NCBI RefSeq assembly: GCF_041821065.1 | Contig: NZ_JBGUAX010000008.1 | Location: 124,001-188,000 of the forward strand | Direction of reading: 5' to 3' | From: Egicoccus sp. AB-alg2 | Lineage (GTDB): Bacteria > Actinomycetota > Nitriliruptoria > Nitriliruptorales > Nitriliruptoraceae | Length of the DNA: 64,000 nt | In this document: one piece after another, positions 7,826 through 16,336 of the stretch | Layout: every line of letters begins with the position of its first letter | How positions within the stretch are numbered: the first letter of the stretch is position 1 | Notes under the pieces: model-generated | The model's input: only the letters and a program-made list of their open reading frames with translations | The model's database searches: none | What the model was told of the DNA's origin: nothing | Position numbers and translations under genes: made by a program

Positions 7826-9787
7826 TCACTCGCGACCGGCGGGTGGCACCGAGGACACCGTCAGCGCGACGTCCTCCGCCGCCGCCGGTGCCGGCGTCCG
7901 ACGGCGGCGCCACGGCAGCCGACCGTGGACCTCCTCGGGCAGCGGCACGGGGACGGAGGCGATGACCGTGTTCGGGCGCTGACGCAACCGCGTGCGCAGC
8001 CACCAGGCCGTCTGGGTGTGCAGCAACCGCTGCCAGGCGTGCTCGACCACGAACTCGGGCAGCACGACCGTCACGATCGCGTCCCGATCCGCTCCCTGCA
8101 CGCGGTCGAGGTAGCGCAGCAGCGGGTTGACGAGCTGCCGGTAGGGGTCCTGGATGACGTCCAGCGTCAGGTCGAGACCCGCGTGCTTCCACTGTCGACG
8201 CAGCTTGGCCGCCTCCTCGTCGGACAGCACGACCGTGACGACGCGCACCTCGTCGGCATGCAGGTTGCGGGCGTACGCGATCGCGTCGACGGCACCGCGG
8301 TGGACCCGGGAGACCGGGACGACGACGATGTTGCGACGGGGTCGCGCCCGGTAGCCGACCGGCACGGCCAGGCCGCGCTTCACGTCGAGGTAGTGCCGGT
8401 GCACCGTGCGGAACAGCCCGATGATCACCGGGATGACGACCACGGGGATCCAGGCACCGGTCGTGAACTTGGACACCACCACCACGACCAGAACCGTCGC
8501 GGTGGCCGTGGCGCCGACGGCGTTGATCGCCTGGGCCCGGCGCCAGCCCGGCTCCCGCAGACGGGCGTGGTGGCGGACCATGCCGACCTGGGACACCGTG
8601 AATCCCGTGAACACGCCGACCGCGTACAGCGGGATGAGGGCGGTGGTGCTGCCGCCGAACGCGATCAGCAGGACCGCGGCCGCGCCACCCAGCAGCAGGA
8701 TGCCGTTGGAGAACACCAGCCGGTCGCCGCGGTGGCTGAGTTGGCGCGGGAGGAAGCCGTCGCGGGAGATCAGCGACGACAGGCGCGGGAAGTCGGCGAA
8801 GGCGGTGTTCGCCGCGAGGAACAGGATGGCCATCGTCGTGATCTGCAGGGCCCCGTAGCCGAACGAGCCCCGCCCGAACACGGCGCCACCGAGCTGCGAG
8901 AGCACGGTCTCGTCCTCGCTCGGCAGTGGTCGCAGCCGGTCCGCGAGCACGGAGATGCCAAGGAAGGCGCTGCCGAGGATCAGGCCCATCGCACCCAGCG
9001 TGCGGGCCGCGTTGCGCGACTCGGGACGGCGGAAGGCGGGGATGCCGTTGGTGATGGCCTCGGTGCCCGTCAGGGCGACGGCGCCGGACGAGAAGGCCCG
9101 AGCCACGATCAGCGCCCCCGCGAGCCCGGTCAGCCCCAGCGTGCTGCCACCGGTGAGGGCGGCCAACTGTTCCGGGTCGACCGGAGCGGCCGTCAGCGCG
9201 CCGGTCTGCGTCCGCCACAGGCCGACCAGCAGCAACGCACCCAGGGCGACCAGGTAGAGGTAGGTCGGGATGGCGAACAAGGTCCCCGATTCCTTGGCGC
9301 CGCGCAGGTTCGCGACGGCGATCAACGCGACGACTCCCACGCCGATCTCGACCCGGTACTCGAGCAGTTCCGGAAGTGCGGACACCACGGCCGCGACGCC
9401 TGCCGAGACGGACACCGCGACGGTGAGCGTGTAGTCGACCAGCAGCGAGGCGCCGGCGAGCAACGACCAGCGTTCACCGAGGTTCTGGCGCGCGACGACG
9501 TAGGCGCCGCCACCGTCGGGGTACGCGTAGATGGTCTGCCGGTAGCTGAGCACCACGACCAGCAGCACGAGCGCCACGACCAGCGAGATCGGAACCAGCA
9601 GGTGCAGCGCGGCGAGTCCGGCGACCGGGACCAGGATGAAGAGGATCTCCTCGGTCGCGTAGGCGGTGGAGGAGATCGCGTCGGAGGCGAACACGGCCAG
9701 GCCGATGCGTTTCGGCAGCCGGGTGCGGTACTCCTCCGCGGTCGCCAGCGGGCGCCCGACGAGCAGGCGCTTGACGAGCGATGTCAT
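7826..9787 (-). CDS. KimA-like APC-superfamily potassium importer
   Basis: A 653-residue membrane protein. About twelve transmembrane helices fill residues 20-430, and a soluble universal-stress-like domain fills roughly 460-620. The close family hallmarks are SSTAYATEEILFIL, SYRQTIYAYPDGGGAYVV, SLLVDYTLTVAVSVSAG and ALTGTEAI..IPAF, which match the Bacillus KimA (YdaO) K+/H+ symporter from memory. The ATG at 9785-9787 precedes MTSLVKRLLVG, the usual KimA start. KimA is controlled by c-di-AMP in Firmicutes. I see no recognisable ydaO riboswitch upstream here. Confidence 0.82.
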   Translation of the reverse strand: MTSLVKRLLVGRPLATAEEYRTRLPKRIGLAVFASDAISSTAYATEEILFILVPVAGLAALHLLVPISLVVALVLLVVVLSYRQTIYAYPDGGGAYVVARQNLGERWSLLAGASLLVDYTLTVAVSVSAGVAAVVSALPELLEYRVEIGVGVVALIAVANLRGAKESGTLFAIPTYLYLVALGALLLVGLWRTQTGALTAAPVDPEQLAALTGGSTLGLTGLAGALIVARAFSSGAVALTGTEAITNGIPAFRRPESRNAARTLGAMGLILGSAFLGISVLADRLRPLPSEDETVLSQLGGAVFGRGSFGYGALQITTMAILFLAANTAFADFPRLSSLISRDGFLPRQLSHRGDRLVFSNGILLLGGAAAVLLIAFGGSTTALIPLYAVGVFTGFTVSQVGMVRHHARLREPGWRRAQAINAVGATATATVLVVVVVSKFTTGAWIPVVVIPVIIGLFRTVHRHYLDVKRGLAVPVGYRARPRRNIVVVPVSRVHRGAVDAIAYARNLHADEVRVVTVVLSDEEAAKLRRQWKHAGLDLTLDVIQDPYRQLVNPLLRYLDRVQGADRDAIVTVVLPEFVVEHAWQRLLHTQTAWWLRTRLRQRPNTVIASVPVPLPEEVHGRLPWRRRRTPAPAAAEDVALTVSSVPPAGRE

Positions 9788-10007
9788 CGCCGTACCTCGT
9801 CGCCGGTGGTGATGGTGCCTCGAGCGCGGGCGCCGGCGACCGTTCTCGCCCACGACGGTACGACCGCCGCTGCGGTGTCGCGCGCGATTTGTCCGAGGCT
9901 TGGCACAACGTGAACCCGGGCGCCCGGTCGATGCGGGGCGACGCATCAGCGTGGGGAAGGGGACATGGGCCCTTCGTCGACGCCCGGGTGACTGGCCATC
10001 ATGGAGG

Positions 10008-10751
10008 GTGCCCGACGGCCCCTCCGGCCGGGCCGGCGTGGAGGTCGCCGCCGTGGTCGACGCGTCGCTGCTGGTGGCCGTCCTGGGGGACTTCGCCGGG
10101 ACCGTGGCGGTGCGGCACGACCCGGACCGGCTGGCCGCGGAGGTCCTCGGCCCGCTGTGCCGGCTGCTGACGGCGGACGCGGCAGCCATCTCCCTCGTCG
10201 TCGGGGACGGCTTGCGGTTCGTGGCCGCGACCGGACCCGAGACGGCACGGTTCGAGCGCCGCCAGCTGGCCACCGAACACAGCCCGGCGAGCGAGGCACT
10301 CCGGCAGGTGCGCGGTGTGACGTGCGGGGACCTCGGCGTCGACCCCCGCTGGCCGGAGCTGGTACCCGTCGCGCTGGAGGCCGGTGCCCGCGCCCTCGTC
10401 GCCGTCCCGTTGTCTGCCGCGGGCTCGTCCGTCGGCGTCGTGACCGTCTTGGCCCGAGCGCCGCGCGTCTGGGAGACGGCCGACCTGGTCGCGGTGACGG
10501 CGTTCGCCGAGTTGGTGGCCGCGTGTCTCCTGGTCGCAGGACGCTCGTCCGCGCGGGCGCGCCTCGCGGCGCAGTTGCAGCACGCCCTGGAACGGCGGGT
10601 CGTCGTCGAGCAGGCCAAGGGGATGCTGGCCGAGCGCCACGGGACCACACCGGAGGTCGCCTACGAACGACTTCGCCGACATGCCCGCGAGCACCAGACG
10701 AAGGTGGCGACGGTGGCGCGGGCGGTCCTCGACGGCCGCTCGGAGCCATGA
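10008..10751 (+). CDS. GAF and ANTAR domain protein (RNA-binding antiterminator type)
   Basis: About 247 residues. The first 160 form a GAF-type sensor domain. The last 60 are an ANTAR domain (three helices, with the QAKGMLAERHG and A..RLR.HA signatures), which binds paired RNA hairpins and prevents transcription termination. The start is uncertain: the frame is open from 9900, GTG at 10008 lies directly behind GGAGG without normal spacing, and GTG at 10038 lacks a ribosome site. No histidine kinase is adjacent. Target RNAs cannot be read from this window. Confidence 0.78.
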   Translation: MPDGPSGRAGVEVAAVVDASLLVAVLGDFAGTVAVRHDPDRLAAEVLGPLCRLLTADAAAISLVVGDGLRFVAATGPETARFERRQLATEHSPASEALRQVRGVTCGDLGVDPRWPELVPVALEAGARALVAVPLSAAGSSVGVVTVLARAPRVWETADLVAVTAFAELVAACLLVAGRSSARARLAAQLQHALERRVVVEQAKGMLAERHGTTPEVAYERLRRHAREHQTKVATVARAVLDGRSEP

Positions 10752-10874
10752 CACCGACGTCAGAATTGGGTCGAAGGTCCCTGTTCCGCGCGACGGCGCG
10801 TCGGTACCAATGGAGCCGCTGCCCGTGACCCCGGTGGCGCATCGACCATCACAACGCGTTCACGGGGGACCATC

Positions 10875-11240
10875 TTGCTGCACCACGTCCAGGCGCCACA
10901 CCTCACCTCACGGGTCGCCGAACGAGCCTTCGTTCGGTGGCTCGTTCAGCCGGACAAGCCGGACGAGCTCCGCCTCGGCGGGCCGGACGCGCCCGCGACG
11001 CCACTGACGTGGACCCTCGGGGAGTTGTGCACCTCGAGGCACACGCTGCCGCCGATCGCCGCGGCCGTCCTCGGCTGCGAGGAGGGCTTGAGTGTCGGGC
11101 AGGCGGCCACGGAACTGCTGCTGGCCGTGAACGACCCGGCGGGACCACGCTGCCGGTCGTACCGCGCCGCGACCTACTACCTGCGCGAGCGCGCCCTGCT
11201 CGGCGAGGTGTTCGCGGACCTGGAGGCGGTCTCGTCGTGA
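10875..11240 (+). CDS. Hypothetical protein (121 aa)
   Basis: A TTG at 10875 follows a GGGGGA site by four to five bases. The protein is helical with two central segments, TLGELCTSRHTLPPIAAAVL and GLSVGQAATELLLAVND. I do not recognise a family. It overlaps the next gene by GTGA, so the two are translated together. It lies behind the GAF-ANTAR gene on the same strand after a gap of about 120 bases and could belong to that unit. Confidence 0.5.
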   Translation: MLHHVQAPHLTSRVAERAFVRWLVQPDKPDELRLGGPDAPATPLTWTLGELCTSRHTLPPIAAAVLGCEEGLSVGQAATELLLAVNDPAGPRCRSYRAATYYLRERALLGEVFADLEAVSS

Positions 11241-11572
11241 CGGCAACCGTGTACGCCACCGCACCGCGGCGGGGCGTGATGACCTACGCGACGACCCCGA
11301 CGGGAACGGTGACGCAGATCGTCGAGCCGGCCGAGCCGCTGGTCGACCATCGCGCCGTCGCGGCCCTGGCGCTGGGTCTGGCCTACTCGCACCTCGACCG
11401 GGGCGACTCCGTCGCGGAGCTCGCCACGAGCGCCGACGCGGCGTTGCTGCGCCGTGCGCACCACCACCTGGCCGGGCTCGACCACCACACGCCGGCGGTC
11501 CTCGCCAGCGCGCGCAAGCTCGTCGAGGCGGCCGTGCACGTGCGGACCCGACCCGAGCGCGCCATCGCGTGA
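11237..11572 (+). CDS. Hypothetical protein (111 aa), coupled to the preceding gene
   Basis: The GTG at 11237 overlaps the stop of the preceding gene by four bases. The product is Ala- and His-rich with a helical second half (LALGLAYSHLDRGDSVAELA, AHHHLAGLDHHTPAVLASAR). The His-rich helix could bind a metal, but no family was recognised. An ATG at 11279 is an alternative start. Confidence 0.5.
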   Translation: MTATVYATAPRRGVMTYATTPTGTVTQIVEPAEPLVDHRAVAALALGLAYSHLDRGDSVAELATSADAALLRRAHHHLAGLDHHTPAVLASARKLVEAAVHVRTRPERAIA

Positions 11573-11590
11573 CGCGGCCGGCGGCGTGGG

Positions 11591-12046
11591 TCAGTGCTCG
11601 TGGGTCGGCACGACCGCCAGCGGGCAGGGTGCGTGGTGGATGCACTGCTGGCTGACCGAGCCCAGGAGCAGCCCGGCGAAGCCGCCACGGCCTCGGGTGC
11701 CGACCACGAGCAGGTCGGCACCCTTCGCCCGCTCGAGCAGCACCTGGGCCGGCCGTCGACCCTGCACGGCTTCGGCGGTCACCTCGATGCCGAGGTCGGT
11801 GCCGAGTTCGGCGACCATGCCCTCGACGAGGTCGGTCGCGTACGCCGCCATCCGCTCGTGGCGTGCCTCGACCTCCTCGACCGAAGGCAGGCCGGCGGGG
11901 TAGCGGTACACCTCGTAGGCGGGGGTGTCGTCGTAGGCGTGCACCACCTCCAGCGCGGCGCCATGGACGCGGGCCTCGTCCACCGCCCACCGCAGGGCGG
12001 TCCGGGACTGGTCGGACCCGTCGACGCCGACGACGATGCGGTCCAT
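11591..12046 (-). CDS. Universal stress protein (UspA family, ATP-binding type)
   Basis: A 151-residue single-domain protein of normal USP length. The ATP-binding signature G-2x-G-9x-G-S/T is present as GTRGRGG followed by LLLGSVS near the C-terminus, and the N-terminal beta strand with D (IVVGVDGSDQS) is typical. Family members are cytoplasmic dimers induced by starvation, hypoxia or toxic agents. The upstream leader carries three phased GGCGCC repeats. Confidence 0.88.
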   Translation of the reverse strand: MDRIVVGVDGSDQSRTALRWAVDEARVHGAALEVVHAYDDTPAYEVYRYPAGLPSVEEVEARHERMAAYATDLVEGMVAELGTDLGIEVTAEAVQGRRPAQVLLERAKGADLLVVGTRGRGGFAGLLLGSVSQQCIHHAPCPLAVVPTHEH

Positions 12047-12072
12047 CCTGGTCTCCTCGTCCCGGGTGCCTC

Positions 12073-12100
12073 GGCGCCTGCGCGGCGCCTGGGCGGCGCC
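12073..12100. repeat. Three GGCGCC repeats at 11-bp period
   Basis: GGCGCC occurs at 12073-12078, 12084-12089 and 12095-12100, each separated by five similar bases (TGCGC, TGGGC). The 11-bp period puts the copies on one face of the helix, directly upstream of the universal stress gene on the minus strand. This could be a regulatory array or a chance feature of the base composition. Confidence 0.4.
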
Positions 12101-12161
12101 TTCGCCCCCAGCGTCCGCCGTGGTGGGCCGCCCGGCCAGGGTCCTTCGCCCCGACCGCGAC

Positions 12162-12680
12162 TCACCCGTCCCTGGGGGCGGCTCGTCGCCGCGCCGCGGC
12201 GAGCAGCACGCGGACGGCGGCGGCGATCACGACGGTGTTGAAGACCATCTGCACCGTGACCACCAGGCGTGCCGTCTGTCCTGCGGCGTGCACGTCGCCG
12301 AAACCGACGGTGACCAGGGTCGAGATGGTGAAGTAGGCGGCGTCCAGGCGGGTCGCCAACCCGCTGAACTGGCCCGGTACCTCGGCCAGTCGGGCATAGG
12401 CCAACGCGAAGAACGCCACCGCCCACAACACGATGGCCACCAGGCTCTCGATGCGGGCGCCCTGGACGACGGTGGGATCGGTCGCCCGTGCGGCGCGCTG
12501 CTCGCGGAGTGCGGCGGCGGCCACGGCCATGCCCAGCAGCAGCACACCGCCGGTGACGAGCACCGCGTCCAGCGGCCCCAACGGTCCCGACGGCAACGGG
12601 GCGACCGCCAGGACCGCGAACCCGAGCCCGCCGACGACCAGGCCCCGCACCAGCGCCCTCGCAACGCTCAGGGACTCCAC
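12162..12680 (-). CDS. Two-TM potassium channel (Ion_trans_2)
   Basis: A 172-residue membrane protein. Two N-terminal hydrophobic helices (about 12-26 and 39-58) precede a pore module: helix 78-95, selectivity filter TVGFGD at 124-129, and helix 135-160. The filter is of the K+-selective type. There is no RCK/TrkA regulatory domain. It stands between the universal stress gene and the methyltransferase on the same strand, with a gap of about 115 bases to the stress gene. Confidence 0.85.
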   Translation of the reverse strand: MESLSVARALVRGLVVGGLGFAVLAVAPLPSGPLGPLDAVLVTGGVLLLGMAVAAAALREQRAARATDPTVVQGARIESLVAIVLWAVAFFALAYARLAEVPGQFSGLATRLDAAYFTISTLVTVGFGDVHAAGQTARLVVTVQMVFNTVVIAAAVRVLLAAARRRAAPRDG

Positions 12681-12737
12681 CGGGGCCTCCTCGTCCGGCC
12701 AGCCGTAGCGTGCCGGACGGAGGACGTCGGCGTGGCC

Positions 12738-13625
12738 TCAGCGCTCGGCGACCACGAGATTGGTGTGCATCGGCACGACGACGTGGTCGCCCACCCGGTA
12801 CTCCTCGACCAGCGCCCTGGTCTCCTCCTCGATGGCGGCGAGGTAGTCCGCGAACAGGTCCGGGTCCTCGTCGAACTTCGGCACGACGGCGGCATAGGCG
12901 TGCTCCAGCCGCTCCACGAAGCGCTCCGGCGTGACGAAGCGGGCCGTGACGGTGTGCGTGGCGACGTCGTGGACGCGCAGGCCGGCCTCGCGGAGCAGTC
13001 CGGTGAGCGCCGCCGCGTCGCCGAAGGTGAAGGGTGCCACGAGGTCCTCGGTCTCGACCGGCAGCCCGTGCGCAGCCAGGTGGGGGGCCTCGGCACGGGC
13101 GAGCGCGGCGAAGAAGGAGTGCCGTTCGAGTCCCTGCCAGACCGCCAGCGCGACCCGACCGCCGTCGACCAGGACGCGGCGCATCTCGCGCACGGCTGCG
13201 AGGCGGTCGGGGAAGAACTGCAGTCCCTGTTGGCAGTACACGCGGTCGACACTGCGGTCGGGGAGGTCGAGGGTGGTGGCGTCGCCCTGCCGGTAAGCGA
13301 CCGTTGCCGCCGTCGCCGTGGTGCGCTCACGGGCGACCGCGAGCATGGCCGGGTTGAGGTCGATCCCGGTCACCTCGCCGCCCGGCCCCACCGCCGCGGC
13401 CAGCCGGCGGGTGACGATGCCCGTCCCGCAGGCGACGTCCAGCACCCGGTCACCCGGCGACGGCGGGGCGAAGGCCAGCAGGGCCCGACCGAGCGGGCCG
13501 AAGATGGCGGGCCCGTAGTAGTCGTCGTAGGTGTGGGCCGGTGTGGTGTCCGCTGGGGTGGTGTCCGCTGGTGTCGTGTGCGCCGGTGCCGTGTGGGCCG
13601 GCGTCGCACTGGTGATCCCGGTCAT
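12738..13625 (-). CDS. Class I SAM-dependent methyltransferase
   Basis: A 295-residue Methyltransf_11/UbiE-like protein. SAM motif I is VLDVACGTG at about 61-69, the acidic residue after strand 2 is in GIDLNPAML, and motif II is in DRVYCQQGLQFF. Residues 7-32 are a low-complexity run built from Thr-Pro-Ala-His/Asp units, encoded by 15-bp tandem repeats. This run may be a tail of no catalytic role. The substrate is unknown. A LuxR-type regulator lies immediately upstream on the same strand. Confidence 0.8.
   Translation of the reverse strand: MTGITSATPAHTAPAHTTPADTTPADTTPAHTYDDYYGPAIFGPLGRALLAFAPPSPGDRVLDVACGTGIVTRRLAAAVGPGGEVTGIDLNPAMLAVARERTTATAATVAYRQGDATTLDLPDRSVDRVYCQQGLQFFPDRLAAVREMRRVLVDGGRVALAVWQGLERHSFFAALARAEAPHLAAHGLPVETEDLVAPFTFGDAAALTGLLREAGLRVHDVATHTVTARFVTPERFVERLEHAYAAVVPKFDEDPDLFADYLAAIEEETRALVEEYRVGDHVVVPMHTNLVVAER
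13531..13605 (-). repeat. Five 15-bp tandem repeats inside the methyltransferase gene
   Basis: Five adjoining 15-bp units (13531, 13546, 13561, 13576 and 13591), each starting GTGT on the plus strand, encode the Thr/Pro/Ala/His/Asp run at the methyltransferase N-terminus. The units differ by only a few bases, so the number is likely to vary between strains. Confidence 0.75.
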
Positions 13626-13724
13626 GTCGTGTCTCCCGCGTCGCCGGGCGCACCCCGGTGGCGCGCCCGGCGTCGACGCTACGGACGCGCCGGGGCGAGC
13701 ACCTGCGCGGTGGCACGCACCCGA

Positions 13725-15386
13725 CTACGCAGATCCCGCGGGGCCACGGTCGGGACGCGTGGCACCCTCCCGGTGTGCGTAGCTGACGGCGGCGGCACGG
13801 GCGCTGCGGCCGTGGAGGCCCAGCTTCTGGTAGATCGTCGCCAGATGCCGTTCGATGGTGCGCACGCTCAGCACGAGCTCCGCGGCGATCTGCTGGTTCG
13901 ACCGGCCGGCGGCGACCAGACCGAGCACCTCGGCCTCCCGTCCCGTCAGCGCCGCCGGACCTCGCGGAGCACGGTCGGTGCCGAGGTCCACCGACCGGAC
14001 CCCCAGCGTGGCCAGACCGGCCGTCGCCGCCTCGCGCTCGCGGCCCGCCGCGTCGGCGTCCCCCATCGCCCGGTAGGCACGGGCGAGCAGCTGCCTCACA
14101 CGCGCCGCCTCGAAGGGAGCGCCCAGGTCCTGCCAGGCCTGCAACGCCGCGTGCAGGGCCGGCAGGGCCCCGGCCGGGTCCTCCTCCGCGAGCCGCAGCA
14201 GGCCACGGCCGTGGTGGGACCGGGCGACGAAGCCGGTCGTCGCGTACGTGTGCGCCGCGGCGTCCAGCTCCTCCCATGCCGCCCGCGCCGTGTCGAGGTC
14301 GCCGGCCGCGACCGCCACCTCGAGCGCGGCCGGCAGCAGGCGCGCCCGCGCGAGGCGATCCTCGCCGGCGGCGGTCAGGGCCGCTCGGAGCGAGGCGGCC
14401 GCCGCCTCGGTACGGCCCTGCGCACAGCGCAGCAACGCGAGGCCCGGTTGGGGGTCGCAGCCGAGCCGGTGTGCGGCGTGGTACTGCTCCTCGGCGCCCG
14501 CGAGGTCACCTCGCTGGCGGCGCAGCTCGCCGCGCTGGTAGTGGGCCTCGGCGACGATGCCGACGTCGAACGCGGCCAACTCGTCGCAGACGTGGGCGGC
14601 CTCGCGTTCGGCCTCCTCCCACGCGCCGTGGACCTGCAGCACCTGGGCGCGGTGCACCCGGCAGATGCCCATGAAGGGGCCCGCCCCCGGCATCTGTTCG
14701 CACCACCGCGCCGTCGCCCGGGTCCACTCGCCGGCCCGACGCAGGTCGGCCAGCTCGTGGCAGGCCTCCATCAGGTGGCAGTAGATGTTGCCGGCCCAGC
14801 CCGGCTCCAGCTCGTCGGACACGGCGGCGACCATCGCCTCGTCGAGCAGCACCATGCCGGCGGCCACGTCACCGCGTTTGACGAGCACGCGCCCCTCACC
14901 CATGACGCCCATGGCCAGCAGCGTCTGGTCCTCCCAGCGACGTCCCAGGGCCTGGACCTCCCTGGCCGCCCGGAGCGCGTCTTCCAGCCGGCCCGTCTGG
15001 AGGTTGGCCTCGAAGTCGAGGTAGACGAGGAAGCCGTACTCGGGTGCGTCCGGTGTCTCGCGCAGCAACCGCTCGGCACGCTGGATCCAGCCCGAGGACG
15101 GCGCGTCCTCGCCGCGGATCATCAGGGTGTAGCCGGTGTCGATCGCCACCAGCGCGGCCGCGCCCGCGCGGCCGTCGGCGAGGTACAGGCGATAGGCCTG
15201 CTGCTGGGCCGGCAGCGCCTCCTCGAGGTCGCCCAGCCACCAGGCACACGACGCGAGGGAGTACAGGTCGTCGGCGTCCAGCGCCGCATCCCGCTGTGCC
15301 TCGCGGTACGCGGCGCGCGAGGTGACCCAGTCGCGGCGGCGGTAGGCCGCGCGCGCCCGCTCCAGGGTCGTGCTCGCGTCCGCCAT
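13725..15386 (-). CDS. LuxR family regulator with TPR region
   Basis: A 553-residue protein. Residues 1-470 are a chain of helical pairs of TPR type, and the last 65 residues are a LuxR helix-turn-helix (LTGREAEVLGLVAAGRSNQQ ... VRTIERHLATIYQKLGLHGR). It lacks the N-terminal ATPase of the LAL regulator at 2457. I chose the ATG at 15384-15386, preceded by GGTGGAG. A longer frame reaches 15452. The adjacent methyltransferase is the natural first candidate for control. Confidence 0.83.
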   Translation of the reverse strand: MADASTTLERARAAYRRRDWVTSRAAYREAQRDAALDADDLYSLASCAWWLGDLEEALPAQQQAYRLYLADGRAGAAALVAIDTGYTLMIRGEDAPSSGWIQRAERLLRETPDAPEYGFLVYLDFEANLQTGRLEDALRAAREVQALGRRWEDQTLLAMGVMGEGRVLVKRGDVAAGMVLLDEAMVAAVSDELEPGWAGNIYCHLMEACHELADLRRAGEWTRATARWCEQMPGAGPFMGICRVHRAQVLQVHGAWEEAEREAAHVCDELAAFDVGIVAEAHYQRGELRRQRGDLAGAEEQYHAAHRLGCDPQPGLALLRCAQGRTEAAAASLRAALTAAGEDRLARARLLPAALEVAVAAGDLDTARAAWEELDAAAHTYATTGFVARSHHGRGLLRLAEEDPAGALPALHAALQAWQDLGAPFEAARVRQLLARAYRAMGDADAAGREREAATAGLATLGVRSVDLGTDRAPRGPAALTGREAEVLGLVAAGRSNQQIAAELVLSVRTIERHLATIYQKLGLHGRSARAAAVSYAHREGATRPDRGPAGSA

Positions 15387-15539
15387 CTCTCCACCCGCGA
15401 CGCACCGGGAGGCGTCGCTGCCCGTTCGAGGCAGTATGGCACGGTCGTCCAACGGTCACTGACCGGGTGATGCGGTCGTCGGTGTCGCCCGCACGCCGCA
15501 GCGGTAAGGATGGGGACTCGCCGATGTCGGAGGGCTGTC

Positions 15540-15836
15540 GTGACCCGGGAACCGTCTCCAAAGCAGCAGCCGGCGACGCCGGCGTCGCGGGAGCCCGCGA
15601 ACGCCGACGCCGTGGAACAGCACCAGCGCCCTGACGGGACGATCGAGGAGGACGCCACCGTGACCGGGACGCCGCGCGAACCGTTGACCCCCGACATGCT
15701 CGAGCAGTACCAGCGGCTCGACGGCACCGTCGAGGTTCCGACCGCGTTCGACGACGTCGACGACGGCCCGCTGACGCCCGACATGCTCGAACAGCGCCAG
15801 GTCGTCGAGGACGACGAGGACGAGTGGCGCGAGTGA
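15540..15836 (+). CDS. Small acidic repeat protein (98 aa)
   Basis: The GTG at 15540 follows GGAGGG by five bases. The product is very acidic and contains three related units: VEQHQRPDGTIEED, LTPDMLEQYQRLDGTVE and LTPDMLEQRQVVEDD. No family is recognised. Its composition suggests a disordered, soluble protein, perhaps one that binds a partner through the repeated LEQ-x-Q segment. Confidence 0.55.
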   Translation: MTREPSPKQQPATPASREPANADAVEQHQRPDGTIEEDATVTGTPREPLTPDMLEQYQRLDGTVEVPTAFDDVDDGPLTPDMLEQRQVVEDDEDEWRE

Positions 15837-15922
15837 CCCGGACCCCCGCCTCGGGGTGAGGCGACGTCGGCCGCGCGTGCGGATGCTGTCCTGTGGGAAC
15901 GGCGCCGACGTGAGGTGGCCCG

Positions 15923-16309
15923 ATGGTCCGTCTACTCGTGTCCGCGGCAGTGCGCGTCGCGGCGAACGCGCTCGGCCTGCTCGTGGCGGCCTGGCTACTC
16001 GAGGGTGTGACGGTTTCCGGGGCGGCCTTCGCCGTCGCCGTCGTCGTGTTCACGCTCGCGCAGGTGATCGTCGCGCCGATGTTGCAGAACCTGGCCGAGA
16101 GGAACGTCGCTGCACTGACGGGAGGGACCGCCCTGATCGCCACCCTCCTGGCACTGATCGTGACCAGCCTCGTCTCCGACGGCCTGCGCGTCGATGGCCT
16201 GTCGAACTGGCTGCTGGCGACCCTCGTCGTGTGGTTGGTGTCGGTCGCCGCCGGCCTGGTGCTGCCGCTGGTGTTCGTGAAGAACCGCATCGAGGAACGC
16301 CGCAGCTGA
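15923..16309 (+). CDS. Phage_holin_4_2-type small membrane protein
   Basis: A 128-residue protein with four hydrophobic segments (about 8-27, 33-52, 64-83 and 92-116) and the turn between helices 1 and 2, LLEGVTVSG, that is usual in the Phage_holin_4_2 (YvlD-like) family. Despite the name, these are chromosomal membrane proteins of unknown function. Nothing else nearby is phage-like. Confidence 0.6.
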   Translation: MVRLLVSAAVRVAANALGLLVAAWLLEGVTVSGAAFAVAVVVFTLAQVIVAPMLQNLAERNVAALTGGTALIATLLALIVTSLVSDGLRVDGLSNWLLATLVVWLVSVAAGLVLPLVFVKNRIEERRS

Positions 16310-16336
16310 GCCGCGTCCATGCCGCTGGCATCGGGC

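Noticed and set aside
9788-10007. A c-di-AMP (ydaO) riboswitch upstream of the KimA-like gene
   Set aside because: The conserved ydaO elements could not be found in the leader sequence, and the GC-rich helices there are not specific.
12036-15470. A 1144-residue plus-strand frame opposite the channel, methyltransferase and LuxR genes
   Set aside because: Shadow of three well-supported minus-strand genes; it has no ribosome site and no domain.
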